From Clostridiaceae bacterium BL-3 (GTDB lineage: Bacteria; Bacillota; Clostridia; Clostridiales; Clostridiaceae): DNA of 64,000 nt. The first letter of the stretch is position 1. Each line of letters begins with the position of its first letter. A model generated the notes under the pieces. That model ran no database searches and was not told the origin of the DNA. It saw nothing but the letters and a program-made list of their open reading frames with translations. The stretch spans positions 2,666,001 to 2,730,000 of the forward strand of contig CADDXC010000001.1 of assembly GCA_902809985.1 (NCBI GenBank), in the 5' to 3' direction. The translations under genes and the position numbers were made by a program. Shown piece after piece: positions 27,853 through 36,939 of the stretch.

Positions 27853-28741
27853 ACTTTTTCTCCTCGCCGTTCAATATTACAGTTAATGAAATAGCTACTA
27901 TAAAGGCAAAAATTACAGCTATTCCGATGTTGATGAAATTCACAATGGTTACACCATCATATATGTTAAATTGCACCCATCCTTTAAACTGTGCTGTTCC
28001 ATAAAATATAATAAGGGCAGTACTCAAAGCTATTATCTCCCAGTCCCTCGCTTTAAATTTCTGCCTTTCATAGACACTTCTGCTTCCGCTTAAAAATCCT
28101 CTGACATAGGCTGCCTCACCTATGTTAAAAGAGCCTTCCATGGAATCCTCAAGAAGTATGGACATCACAGGAATATAACTTGCAGCTTTTTCTCTGGCTT
28201 TTTTCTTGTCAAACATCACACCTCTTACCTCATATATTTCCTTTAAATTTCTAAATCTATCCTTCATACTGGGTATGAGCTTGAAACTTATCATGAGCAT
28301 GAGAGTGGATTTGGGCATTATGGATGAAAAATAGGAAACTGCCCTGTCAGAATCAACCATAAGCTCGAGTATTATAAAAAGATAGATTACCGCCAGAAAT
28401 TTAAGGGACATCACCAGGGCATATATAAATGCCTCCAGTGTAAATCTTCTATTAAACAGATAAAACAGTGTTGTTCTTCCGGAACTCACAAAGAGTACAT
28501 TCAGCAAAATTATAAAAAAAGCAATTGGGAAGAAATAGTACAGTGCCGTTTTGAATTTGTGCTTTTCACTGCAAAACACCGCAATAAACAGGATAAAGAC
28601 ATATACAGATGACAGTATCACCGGGTTGTCGTTGGAAAATATTATTACCATCATGGACATGAAAACCACAGAAGCGGTCAGCACGTGGTACTGTTTAAAA
28701 TCAATGAAATACCTGGATTTTTCTTCATCTTTATAAGTCAT
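27833..28741 (-). CDS. ECF transporter transmembrane component EcfT
   Basis: This 302-residue membrane protein has about six to seven helices. Two coupling-helix motifs are recognisable: KEIYEVRGVMF (A-R-G like) and GEAAYVRGFLSG, which contact the ATPases. It overlaps the ATPase gene by 20 bases. A 12-base-stem hairpin lies 35 bases upstream, between it and the large surface-protein gene. Confidence 0.9.
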   Translation of the reverse strand: MTYKDEEKSRYFIDFKQYHVLTASVVFMSMMVIIFSNDNPVILSSVYVFILFIAVFCSEKHKFKTALYYFFPIAFFIILLNVLFVSSGRTTLFYLFNRRFTLEAFIYALVMSLKFLAVIYLFIILELMVDSDRAVSYFSSIMPKSTLMLMISFKLIPSMKDRFRNLKEIYEVRGVMFDKKKAREKAASYIPVMSILLEDSMEGSFNIGEAAYVRGFLSGSRSVYERQKFKARDWEIIALSTALIIFYGTAQFKGWVQFNIYDGVTIVNFINIGIAVIFAFIVAISLTVILNGEEKKYGIYRD

Positions 28742-28765
28742 GGATATTCACTTCCTTGTCAGCTG

Positions 28766-28807
28766 TTTAAAGAATGGCCGCAATCCCGAATAACAGCCAT
28801 TCTTTAA
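28766..28807 (-). other. Hairpin between the surface-protein gene and ecfT
   Basis: The 12-bp stem TTAAAGAATGGC/GCCATTCTTTAA (28766-28778 and 28796-28807) has a 17-base loop. No T run follows on the minus strand, so it is more likely an mRNA processing or stability element, or a partial attenuator, than a full terminator. Confidence 0.45.
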
Positions 28808-28822
28808 GTATTCCCTAAAATG

Positions 28823-30976
28823 CTATTTTGCATTAACCGTAACCGTACATTTTACCGGTTGGGCATGTGTATTGTACTGAGGTTTCACAGTTATAGTTGC
28901 AATTCCCACACTTACTGCCTTCACTTTTCCGTCTGCATCCACTGCAACAACATCAGGTTTATCACTTTCCCAAACCAACGCTTCAGTTGCATTATCAGGG
29001 CTTATAGTTGGAGTTAATTTTAAAGTTTCCTCTTCTTTTAATGTTGCCTGAGTTTTATCCAGTGTTATGGAATCCACAGGAATATCAGTATTATGAACAT
29101 CCGCAAAATTCTTGTATACAGAACCCTTTCCATCTTTAAAAAGCTTGTAATCAGCAAGAGCCCTTAATCCTTGTTCTGTAGCAGAAGAATCCGTTGTCTG
29201 GTTGGAACCCCATGGACTCCAAAATCCAGTATTGTCACTTACTGCAAATTTAAGAAGAGCACTTATGGCATTTCCACCGTTCTTTATAAATCTAGCGTCT
29301 GAAGCAGGATCTATTCCATTGTCACAAATACCTATTATAGCCATCGCCACACTATTTGGATTCTCAGGATTTTCAGCTCCGACATCTCCTTGGCTGTAAG
29401 TGAACCCACCGTCTTCTCTCTGCATGGAAGAAAGTTTATCTACAGCAGCATCTACAGCTGACTTAACATCTTCCTCGTCTTTATAAGGAGCCAGAGCCGA
29501 AATCGCCATAGAAGTCATATCCGTATCTGCACTGTCCCCCCAATAAGTCCATCCTTTATCATTTGTCCTACAATCTAAAATCTTGTCTACGAGTTTATCT
29601 CTTGTCCATTTTGATCCCTCAGGCACCGAAAAATCTGCTGAATCCAATGCTATTAAAGCATATACATAAGCACCAATACCTTGTTCTTCCATAGATTGCT
29701 CATCATAGTCATATATCTTTTCCACCAGATTCTGTCCTGCAAAATTTGTTGGATTTCCTCCTGATGCCACTATTCCAATGACAGTTCTGGCATAATCAGT
29801 AGGCTGTTTTAAAACTTTATCTGGACTATTTTCTATTTTCTCTTCAAGATCTGTAAGATAATTAGACGGAATTGTTTTCCCAAGTTTATTTAATTCCATA
29901 ACTGTCCAATCATCTGGAGATGAAGATATTTCTGAAGTTATCCCATTTACAAGATTATTTATATCAGTATTATAATCCACAAAATTCTTGTATACAGAAC
30001 CTCTCCCCTGGTTAAACAGTTTACAAGCTGCCAATGCCCTGAGCCCCTGTTCAGTAGCGTAAGAATCTGCTGTTTTTATTATATTCCCACTTTCATCAGT
30101 ATTCCAAGGATTCCAGAATCCAGAATTATCAACCACTTTGAAACTTTTAAGTGCATCCATAGGATTTTGCTCATTTTTTATAAATGCACTATCTTTAACT
30201 GGATCTATCCCATTATCACAAAGACCTATTATCACCATTTCCACACTGTTTGGATTTTCTACTCCCCAGCTTGCAAATCCACCATCTTCACTTTGCATGG
30301 AAGAAAGCTTGTCTATAGCAGTATCAACATCTGATTCTACATCTTCTCTGCTTTTATAAGGTGCAAGAGCGGAGATTGCCATGGAAGTCATATCAGGGTC
30401 TGCAGTATCTCCCTGATAGGTCCATCCACCATCGCCTGTTCTATAACTCAAAATCTTGTTTACAAGGTTTTGCCTTGTCCAGTTTGCTTTATCAGGTATT
30501 GAAAAATTTGATGAATCCAAAGCTAGAAGTGCAAATACAGCACCATTAGCACCGGAATCATCCATCGCTTGAGGATCATAATCATATATTTTCTCCACCA
30601 GATTCTGTCCCGCAAAATTTGTAGGATCTCCTCCTGCCGCCACTACTCCGATAACAGTTCTGGCATAATCAGTAGGCTGTTTTAAAACTTCACCCGGATT
30701 ATTTTTTATTTTCTGTTCAAGATTTGTAAGATAATCAGATGGAATTGGTTTGCTAAGTTTATTTAATTCCATAACTGTCCAATCATCTGGCGTGGAAGAT
30801 ACTTTTGAAGTTATACCGCTTACAAGACTATCTATATCAGATTCATAATCACTATAACCTTTTCCCTGTCCTTCTACGGTAATTGAACAGCTAGCAGTTT
30901 TTCCACTGTTTTTAGTAGTAACTGTTATAGTTGCACTGCCCTGTCCAACAGCTGTTACCACTCCATTGGAATCCAC
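28823..30976 (-). pseudogene. C-terminal part of the giant B12-type surface protein, after an in-frame stop
   Basis: About 717 codons continue, in the same frame and the same Ig-like (Big_2) domain, from the gene upstream after one TAA. Contents in order: the rest of Big_2 (SNGVVTAVGQGSATITV), two tandem alpha-alpha-barrel domains of about 300 residues each (repeats such as DPDMTSMAISALAPY, DTDMTSMAISALAPY, SYATEQGLRALA), and a final Big_2 domain (GKVKAVSVGIATITVKP). The GTG at 30976 has no ribosome site, so this part is probably untranslated unless the stop is read through or is an error in this sequence. Reading frames beyond it are intact, so the break is recent. Confidence 0.75.
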
Positions 30977-30985
30977 TGTAGCTTT

Positions 30986-32860
30986 TTAATCGTCACTGCT
31001 TGACCAAGTTACATTTTTATTGGAAGCCTCATCAGGTTCTACAGTGGCTTTTAATCTCAATATATTTCCCTGTGCCATCGTAACTTTCGAAGTGTTCAAT
31101 GTCACACCTGTAACATCTATAGTAGAACTGCCGCCTCCACCACCGGAAGATACATTAACTGTCTTAGTAACACTTCCCTTATCCTGCCCGCTATCTTTTT
31201 CCGCTTTTACTTCATAAGATCCAGACGTATTTATAGTTATATCTGCATTTCCGTTTTGATCTGTAGTACTACCTGTAGATTTACCATCTACACTTATAGC
31301 CCCACCATAAACAGGTTTCCCAGCACAAGTAAATTTCACCGAAAATGATTTTCCAGATTGAATGGAATCAGGAATACTTAAACTCAATGGAACAGCAGTA
31401 GTACCAGGATCCATCAGATCATGCCAGTCCCACTTATGATAATCAAGGTTCAAGGTACTTCCAGGCTGGATATTTACACTTTGAATACCTGCTCCAGAAC
31501 GACTTCCATTCAAATATATAAACCAGTCAACCCCATAATATCCTGCTTTCCTATCCGAATTCGTCAACCCTTCTATAGATACAGAAGAATTGCCATCTAT
31601 CCCAGTTATGAATCCAGATTTTTCAGTTACATTTGCCATGGTTTTAAGATAATCAAGAGCATTTTTACTATTGTCTATATCAAAAACCTTCTGTTTAATA
31701 ATAGTTCCATTATCCCGGCTAATAACAAGAGTAAAAGTGTTGCCAGTTGTAGGGATAACAACTCCTCCACCGCCTCCTGTACCCGGCTTGGTTTCATCTC
31801 CTATACCGCCGCTGGTGGATTCTCCATTGAAATAACGAACCAGATCGTCCAAAATCACAGCTGGAACTACCGCAATTCCGCCTAATGCAATAATAACGGT
31901 TTTATCTGACATGTTCTCTTTTAAAAAATCCGCTGTTTTCGAAGCAACAGTATTGTCGGTCAAAACAACAGGTGCAGATTCTGTAGCTGCAAGAGCTGAT
32001 CCGGAAAGCGCATCTGCAAACTCATCCCCATTAGGTCCATTTCCCCTTGCCACATACACATTGCTAAAATTAAGATCGGATTTAAAATTCTGAAGCACGG
32101 CCAGGTTTGTATCAAACCTGGTGTCACCCCCAAGTCTTACAGCATTCGTAAGAGAAGATTCCAGGTTGCTGGATATGACTCCAGTACCGCCTATTATGTA
32201 AGTTTTTTCTATATTTCTGTTTTTCAAGTAATTTTTCACTGCCTGTGGAAGAGCATCGCTTTGTGACAGCAATATGGGCATTCCCTTTTTAGCAGCTATT
32301 GCAGCTATTGAAAGGCTGTCAGCATAGCCGCTTCCAGATGCAACTACAATATTGCTGACATTTTCCAATTCTTCTGCTATTTTCACAGAGGTCTCATACC
32401 TATCTTGTCCACCTAATCTTTTCACAACGCTGACACCAATATCTTTTAGCTGCGATTCCACATTATCAGATAAAGAACCTGTTCCACCAATCACAAATGC
32501 CCTATCCACTTTGAGCCTTTTAAGTTCTTTTATAGTTTCATCATCCAGCGAACCCTGTCTTGAAAGTATTATAGGAGCATTATATTTTTTTGCAAGAGGT
32601 GCTGCACAGAGAGCATCTGCATAGCCATATCCCTGGGCTATAACAGCAGTAGCTGCACCATATTTCCATCCCTCCTGACTTATTTTTAAGGATGTTTCTA
32701 TTCTGTCCTCTCCCCAAAGCCTGTTTTCATTTGCAGTTGTACTCATATTGCCGGCACTGCTTGAATCCGCATATACATTTCCAGTGAATCCTGATAAAGC
32801 AATGCCAATTACAAACAAAAGCATGACAATTTTGCCGATAATTTTTTTCATACCTTTCAT
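30986..32860 (-). CDS. Cell-wall-anchored CWB2 / DUF4430 / Ig-like surface protein (N-terminal part)
   Basis: These 624 residues precede a TAA. Order: signal peptide (about 1-32), three cell-wall-binding type 2 repeats (about 45-345, with NRLWGEDRIETSLKIS and VKRLGGQDRYETSVKIAEEL), a Gly-rich linker, a DUF4430 domain (about 375-490, YYGVDWFIYLNGSRSGAG), an Ig-like domain (about 495-580), and the first half of a Big_2 domain. CWB2 repeats hold proteins on clostridial cell wall polymer; DUF4430 is transcobalamin-like. With the downstream part it would be a protein of about 1,345 residues. It is the first gene after the cobalamin riboswitch. Confidence 0.85.
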   Translation of the reverse strand: MKGMKKIIGKIVMLLFVIGIALSGFTGNVYADSSSAGNMSTTANENRLWGEDRIETSLKISQEGWKYGAATAVIAQGYGYADALCAAPLAKKYNAPIILSRQGSLDDETIKELKRLKVDRAFVIGGTGSLSDNVESQLKDIGVSVVKRLGGQDRYETSVKIAEELENVSNIVVASGSGYADSLSIAAIAAKKGMPILLSQSDALPQAVKNYLKNRNIEKTYIIGGTGVISSNLESSLTNAVRLGGDTRFDTNLAVLQNFKSDLNFSNVYVARGNGPNGDEFADALSGSALAATESAPVVLTDNTVASKTADFLKENMSDKTVIIALGGIAVVPAVILDDLVRYFNGESTSGGIGDETKPGTGGGGGVVIPTTGNTFTLVISRDNGTIIKQKVFDIDNSKNALDYLKTMANVTEKSGFITGIDGNSSVSIEGLTNSDRKAGYYGVDWFIYLNGSRSGAGIQSVNIQPGSTLNLDYHKWDWHDLMDPGTTAVPLSLSIPDSIQSGKSFSVKFTCAGKPVYGGAISVDGKSTGSTTDQNGNADITINTSGSYEVKAEKDSGQDKGSVTKTVNVSSGGGGGSSTIDVTGVTLNTSKVTMAQGNILRLKATVEPDEASNKNVTWSSSDD

Positions 32861-32902
32861 ATCATAATCCCTCCCCTAAATAAAAGATCAAATCAATTCC
32901 AA

Positions 32903-32926
32903 TAATAAAAGGATCCCTAAGGATCC
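32903..32926 (-). terminator. Riboswitch terminator, copy 1
   Basis: GGATCC...GGATCC hairpin (32911-32926) followed on the minus strand by TTTTATTATT, between the cobalamin aptamer and the surface-protein gene. It is the likely OFF platform. Confidence 0.75.
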
Positions 32927-33023
32927 CGCTATTTACATTCAATTATGGCTGCTTATATATATCTTAGCAATAAAAAACAATTTAATAAAATGTATCATGT
33001 TTCCCTCCGAAAAATCAACAAAA

Positions 33024-33178
33024 TGTCAGGCAGGCTTCCTGGCTCAGATTCATTTTACTCCCTTATCTTCCCAGATATATTACCAGTGATACAAACAAGG
33101 TTTCATCCTCCATACAGTAGCGGTGGGACTGCAGTATTTTCTATACTTTTCCTTTTAAATATTTAAAACATCACCTAA
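33024..33178 (-). promoter_or_regulatory. Cobalamin riboswitch (copy 1)
   Basis: On the minus strand the conserved elements appear in order: TTAGGTGATG, AAAAGGAAAAG, the central core ACCGCTACTGTATGGAGGATG, a TCACTGG segment, CTGGGAAGATAAGG, and the B12-box AGCCAGGAAGCCTGCCTG. It is followed by a terminator and the surface-protein gene, so it should repress the corrinoid operon when adenosylcobalamin is plentiful. Confidence 0.92.
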
Positions 33179-33302
33179 CATCAAATATTAAATTTTACAA
33201 ATTATCTGCTGCTCTTACCGTTAAGTATAAGATATAAATTTTATTCAGTCAATATATTCAATTAAATAGAATTCGTAAAAGAGAAATGGATTACACTTCA
33301 TT

Positions 33303-34613
33303 TTAATAACTGCAATTAAATCTACTTTCAAATTCACTTATCAGTTCATCTCTAAATTTCGGATGCGCAATTTTTATAAGTTCTCTAGCTCTTTCCTTTA
33401 ACGATTTACCTCTAAGCTGTGCAATTCCGTATTCTGTCACTACATAATGCACATCATTTCTTGAAGTAGTAATTGCTGATCCTTTGCTCAAGAAAGGCAC
33501 TATCCTTGATACCGTACCCTTTTTTGCAGTAGATGGTATAGCTATAATTGACTTGCCATCTTTTGCCATGCTAGCTCCTCTCATGAAATCAATTTGTCCT
33601 CCAACTCCACTTATCTGCTTTAATCCTACACTTTCAGCAGTTATCTGTCCCATTAAATCCATTTCCACACAGGAATTTATGCATACCATCTTATAATTTT
33701 TCATAATAACCATGGGCTCATTCACATAATCTACGGAGTCGGATTCAACCATGGCATTGTCATTTACAAAATCGTATAATTTTTTAGTACCCATCAAAAA
33801 AGTCACAACTATTTTACCTGGATGAAGAGTCTTTTTCTTGTTTGTTATTACTCCAGACTCAACTAAATCCACAATCCCATCAGATATCATCTCAGAATGT
33901 ATTCCCAGATCTTTTTTATCTTTTAGAAATGAAAGTACAGCATCTGGAATAGCTCCTATTCCAAGCTGAAGGGTTGACCCATCTTCTATCAAGGAAGCAC
34001 AATATTTCCCTATTTTCTTTTCTACATCTCCTATTTTAGAAGGTGCCATTTCAACCACAGGGTGTGTATTTTCAACTATACACTCTATATCAGAAATATG
34101 TATGAAACAATCTCCAAGAACTCTTGGCATATTTTCATTGACTTCTGCAATAACAATTTTAGCACATTCTGTTGCCGGCTTTATAAAATCATTGGAAATT
34201 CCAAAGCTACAGAAACCATGATTATCCGGTTTGCTTACCTGAATCAACGATACATCTAAAGGAATGTAGCCTTCTTTAAAAAGCCTTGGCATTTCATGAA
34301 AAAAACATGGAACATAGTCTGCTCTTCCCGAATTGACAGCATTTCTTACACCTTTACTTACAAACAATGAATTGTAATGAATGTATTTTTCCATACCTTC
34401 TTGTGCATACTTACCTTCAGATCTAGGCAGCATACTGTATAAATTTAAATTCTTGTATTTCTCTTTGTTCTTCACCAAAGCATCAAGAAGCATTAGAGGC
34501 TCTGCACATCCAGTTCCAAAAACTACATTATCACCCGATTTTATTTTAGATACAGCTTCATCTGCACTTACCAATTTACTTTTATATAAATTTTCCAATT
34601 TTGCAGAGATCAT
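33303..34613 (-). CDS. Acyl-CoA:carboxylate CoA-transferase, Cat2/4-hydroxybutyrate type
   Basis: About 436 residues of the acetyl-CoA hydrolase/transferase family. N-terminal LVSADEAVSKIKSGDNVVFG, a middle LQLGIGAIPDAVLSFL and the probable catalytic-glutamate segment GIHSEMISDG, then GQIDFMRGA and VTEYGIAQLRG are present. As I remember it, C. kluyveri Cat2 (4-hydroxybutyrate CoA-transferase) is very similar. It would move CoA from acetyl-CoA or butyryl-CoA to a short hydroxy-acid. The ATG at 34613 follows AAAGGTGG by seven bases. A decayed cobalamin riboswitch lies upstream. Its own substrate is not certain. Confidence 0.87.
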   Translation of the reverse strand: MISAKLENLYKSKLVSADEAVSKIKSGDNVVFGTGCAEPLMLLDALVKNKEKYKNLNLYSMLPRSEGKYAQEGMEKYIHYNSLFVSKGVRNAVNSGRADYVPCFFHEMPRLFKEGYIPLDVSLIQVSKPDNHGFCSFGISNDFIKPATECAKIVIAEVNENMPRVLGDCFIHISDIECIVENTHPVVEMAPSKIGDVEKKIGKYCASLIEDGSTLQLGIGAIPDAVLSFLKDKKDLGIHSEMISDGIVDLVESGVITNKKKTLHPGKIVVTFLMGTKKLYDFVNDNAMVESDSVDYVNEPMVIMKNYKMVCINSCVEMDLMGQITAESVGLKQISGVGGQIDFMRGASMAKDGKSIIAIPSTAKKGTVSRIVPFLSKGSAITTSRNDVHYVVTEYGIAQLRGKSLKERARELIKIAHPKFRDELISEFESRFNCSY

Positions 34614-34700
34614 TTTAAAACCACCTTTCAAAAAATTTTATAAAATTAGAGATAAGTAAAGTTCCACTCAATCCCAAGAATCACTTGATCTACTCTGCAC

Positions 34701-34945
34701 AATAAAAAAGAGAATCCAAAGGAATCTTCTTTCATATTTTAAATAAAACTGTTTACAAATTAAAATACAACACACAATTTACAAATATTATGTAAAATAT
34801 TGTCCCAGCATTAATTTTTAACTTTTACCCATACAATAATTGCTTAAGTCATGCAACATCTCCTCTCTCCTGAAAGAATTAACGACATATTAGACAGACT
34901 TCCCATTTTAGATTCATCCTGAATGTTAAAAATATCACTTACTAC
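34701..34945 (-). promoter_or_regulatory. Decayed cobalamin riboswitch region (copy 2) with terminator
   Basis: This region aligns by eye with the riboswitch leader at 36.53-36.88 kb. The terminator hairpin (34701-34731, ending TTTTTTATT), the linker and the B12-box equivalent (34881-34912) remain recognisable but mutated. A block of roughly 140 bases with the aptamer core (CCACTG and GGAAG elements) is missing, so B12 sensing should be lost. The same flank (AAGTATAAGATATAAATTTT) follows copies 1 and 2. The rest of 34614-35066 shows nothing else. Confidence 0.7.
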
Positions 34946-35066
34946 TGGATATTAAATTTTTATAAATTATCTATTTCTCTATTTTTAAGTATAAGATATA
35001 AATTTTATTCAGTCAATAGATATTCAATTATAGTTCTCTGCCTACAAACACTACTTTCCTTAATCT

Positions 35067-36317
35067 TCACGTAATATCTTCCAATAATATTTTACCGGAA
35101 ACCAATTTGGAAATGGATATATCCCTGATATCTATCAAATTACTATTCATAAAATTATTTTGAGCCATTTTTTTATACAGTTTTGAAATTAATCTATTAA
35201 ACTTTATAATTACATCATCAGGTGGAATAATGACAGGTATATTCCTCAATTCCGTGAGAGAAATGTATTTCTGGCTATTTCCCGTTATTCTAGTCCCTAT
35301 GTAATTCTTCATTTTAGTGGAGGACAGATACATAAAAATGAACTCTGCCATCTCTTTATTTGACGATGTCTTTATAAGCCCTATATTTTTTATAGCATAA
35401 TCTATACATTCGTCTTGAACAAGAAATGTATTCCCTATACTTCCAATCATCGTTATTAAAATATCAAGCCTTTCTACCTTGCTCCTCCTATTAATCCTTT
35501 TGAAATCCTCCTTAGATATAAAATTAACATTTCTAAGTTCTATGCTATTGTTTTTTATATTTCTGGAGGTTATAAGTTTATATCCTGCTTTTTCCTTTTT
35601 AGGTGACTCGTGGGTTCCATCTGTTACAGGAACCATATCTTTCATTTTTTCTATTCTCCAGCCTTTGGGTATATTCCCCAATTCACTTTTTCTGAATTCA
35701 TTCTGACTAAAAGGTATAAAATCTACAAATAAATATTGAAAAATGGTATTTGCCATCTCATTAATAACTTTGTTCATTTCATTATTCAATTTAATTTTAT
35801 GATCTAATGAGGACAGAATAAAAGCAATTTTTTTCTGCTGATTCATAGGCGGTATATATATTTCTAGATTCTCAATTGCTTTTTTGGTAAGAGTTGTTCT
35901 AACACTGCCCTCCATAGCCATGGAAATTAATAAATTTTGCGTTTTATTCCACATCAAAAAATATTTCAAAAAAACAGGGTCAACAATATTCTTTTTTACT
36001 CTTATTACAGAAACATGTTGATTTACTCTACCACCTATTATATCCTCAGGTACCAGTGTAAATCTCAGAGAAGAATTTAACCTCATATTGATCAATATAT
36101 CCCCTCTTTCCAGTTTTACACTTTTAATTCTCTCTGCCGCACTATCTTCAATAAATAAAAGTCCATCATAAATAAATATGCCGTCGCCTATATTATGGCT
36201 TCTTACAAAAGGTACTGCAGATTCTCTATAAATTCCCTCAGTAATTTTTATAGATGAGCCTCTACTTATTCTAGAACAAATTCTCCCGAGCTTAGCTTTT
36301 TCCCATAAATTTCCCAT
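35067..36317 (-). CDS. hsdS: Orphan type I restriction-modification specificity subunit (HsdS)
   Basis: This 416-residue protein has the two-fold HsdS layout: target-recognition domain 1 (about 1-155), a central conserved helix (NQQKKIAFILSSLDHKIKLNNE), domain 2 opening with LGNIPKGWRIEKMKDMVPV (about 210-370) and a C-terminal conserved helix. HsdS proteins choose the DNA sequence for the HsdM methylase and HsdR nuclease. No hsdM or hsdR is in the window, so it may swap into a complex encoded elsewhere. It overlaps the upstream small gene by 26 bases, and a cobalamin riboswitch heads the unit. Confidence 0.92.
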   Translation of the reverse strand: MGNLWEKAKLGRICSRISRGSSIKITEGIYRESAVPFVRSHNIGDGIFIYDGLLFIEDSAAERIKSVKLERGDILINMRLNSSLRFTLVPEDIIGGRVNQHVSVIRVKKNIVDPVFLKYFLMWNKTQNLLISMAMEGSVRTTLTKKAIENLEIYIPPMNQQKKIAFILSSLDHKIKLNNEMNKVINEMANTIFQYLFVDFIPFSQNEFRKSELGNIPKGWRIEKMKDMVPVTDGTHESPKKEKAGYKLITSRNIKNNSIELRNVNFISKEDFKRINRRSKVERLDILITMIGSIGNTFLVQDECIDYAIKNIGLIKTSSNKEMAEFIFMYLSSTKMKNYIGTRITGNSQKYISLTELRNIPVIIPPDDVIIKFNRLISKLYKKMAQNNFMNSNLIDIRDISISKLVSGKILLEDIT

Positions 36318-36504
36318 GTTCTATTTCCTCCAAGTTATGTTTTATCAATATATCCAACCTGTAGCTCTCATCCATTTGATTGTATAATTTGTCAATAAGT
36401 TTGGACATTTTATTTTCAAACATAATTTCCTCAAAGCTTTTATTTTCCTCTTTCAGACAGTACTTATCAAAATTATCTTCAATTTGTTGCAAATTTTTTT
36501 CCAT
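36292..36504 (-). CDS. Small acidic helical protein upstream of hsdS, unknown function
   Basis: A 70-residue, charged, probably helical protein (MEKNLQQIEDNFDKYCL at the start, HNLEEIEHGKFMGKS at the end). It starts at an ATG after AGGAGG and overlaps hsdS, so it is a real translated member of the unit. I know no family for it. It might modulate or assemble with HsdS; nothing in its sequence proves this. Confidence 0.65.
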   Translation of the reverse strand: MEKNLQQIEDNFDKYCLKEENKSFEEIMFENKMSKLIDKLYNQMDESYRLDILIKHNLEEIEHGKFMGKS

Positions 36505-36525
36505 TTATCTTTACCTCCTAAATAA

Positions 36526-36552
36526 AAAAGAGAATCCAAAGGGATCCTCTTT
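36526..36552 (-). terminator. Riboswitch terminator, copy 3
   Basis: AGAGGATCC/GGATTCTCT hairpin followed on the minus strand by TTTTTTATTT, between the copy 3 aptamer and the hsdS unit. Confidence 0.75.
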
Positions 36553-36705
36553 CTTTATCTTAAATACAGCTATTTACAAATTAAAATATATTACATCAAA
36601 TACAAAGATCATGTAAAGTGTTGTTCCACAATACTTTTAATCTTCCATCTATGCAACAATTCACTTAAATCATGTAATATCTCCCCCTCCGAAAGAATTA
36701 ACAAC

Positions 36706-36880
36706 ATATCAGGCAGGCTTCCTGGCTAAGGTTCATCTTACTTCCTCGTCTTCCCGGCTCTATTTCACCAGTGACATAAATAAGGTTTCATCCTCCATAC
36801 AGTAACGGTGGGCTGCAGTGTTTTTTACACTTTTCCTTTTAACTGTTATTTAAATGTCTTCTAAAATAACAGCACCTAAC
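36706..36880 (-). promoter_or_regulatory. Cobalamin riboswitch (copy 3) upstream of the hsdS unit
   Basis: All conserved cobalamin aptamer parts are present on the minus strand: TTAGGTGCTG, AAAAGGAAAAGTG, ACCGTTACTGTATGGAGGATG, TCACTGG, CCGGGAAGACGAGG, and the B12-box AGCCAGGAAGCCTGCCTG. Identity to copy 1 is high. It appears functional and is followed by a terminator, yet the genes it controls are a small unknown protein and HsdS. Confidence 0.9.
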
Positions 36881-36939
36881 AGTACATATTAAATTTTTAT
36901 AAAACACATTCCTTATTAGCTAGTATATATCAAAATTTT

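Noticed and set aside
28823-30976. Repeated blocks in the surface-protein gene as recent DNA duplications.
   Set aside because: The two barrel domains are similar but diverged; this is tandem domain duplication within one protein, not a repeat element.
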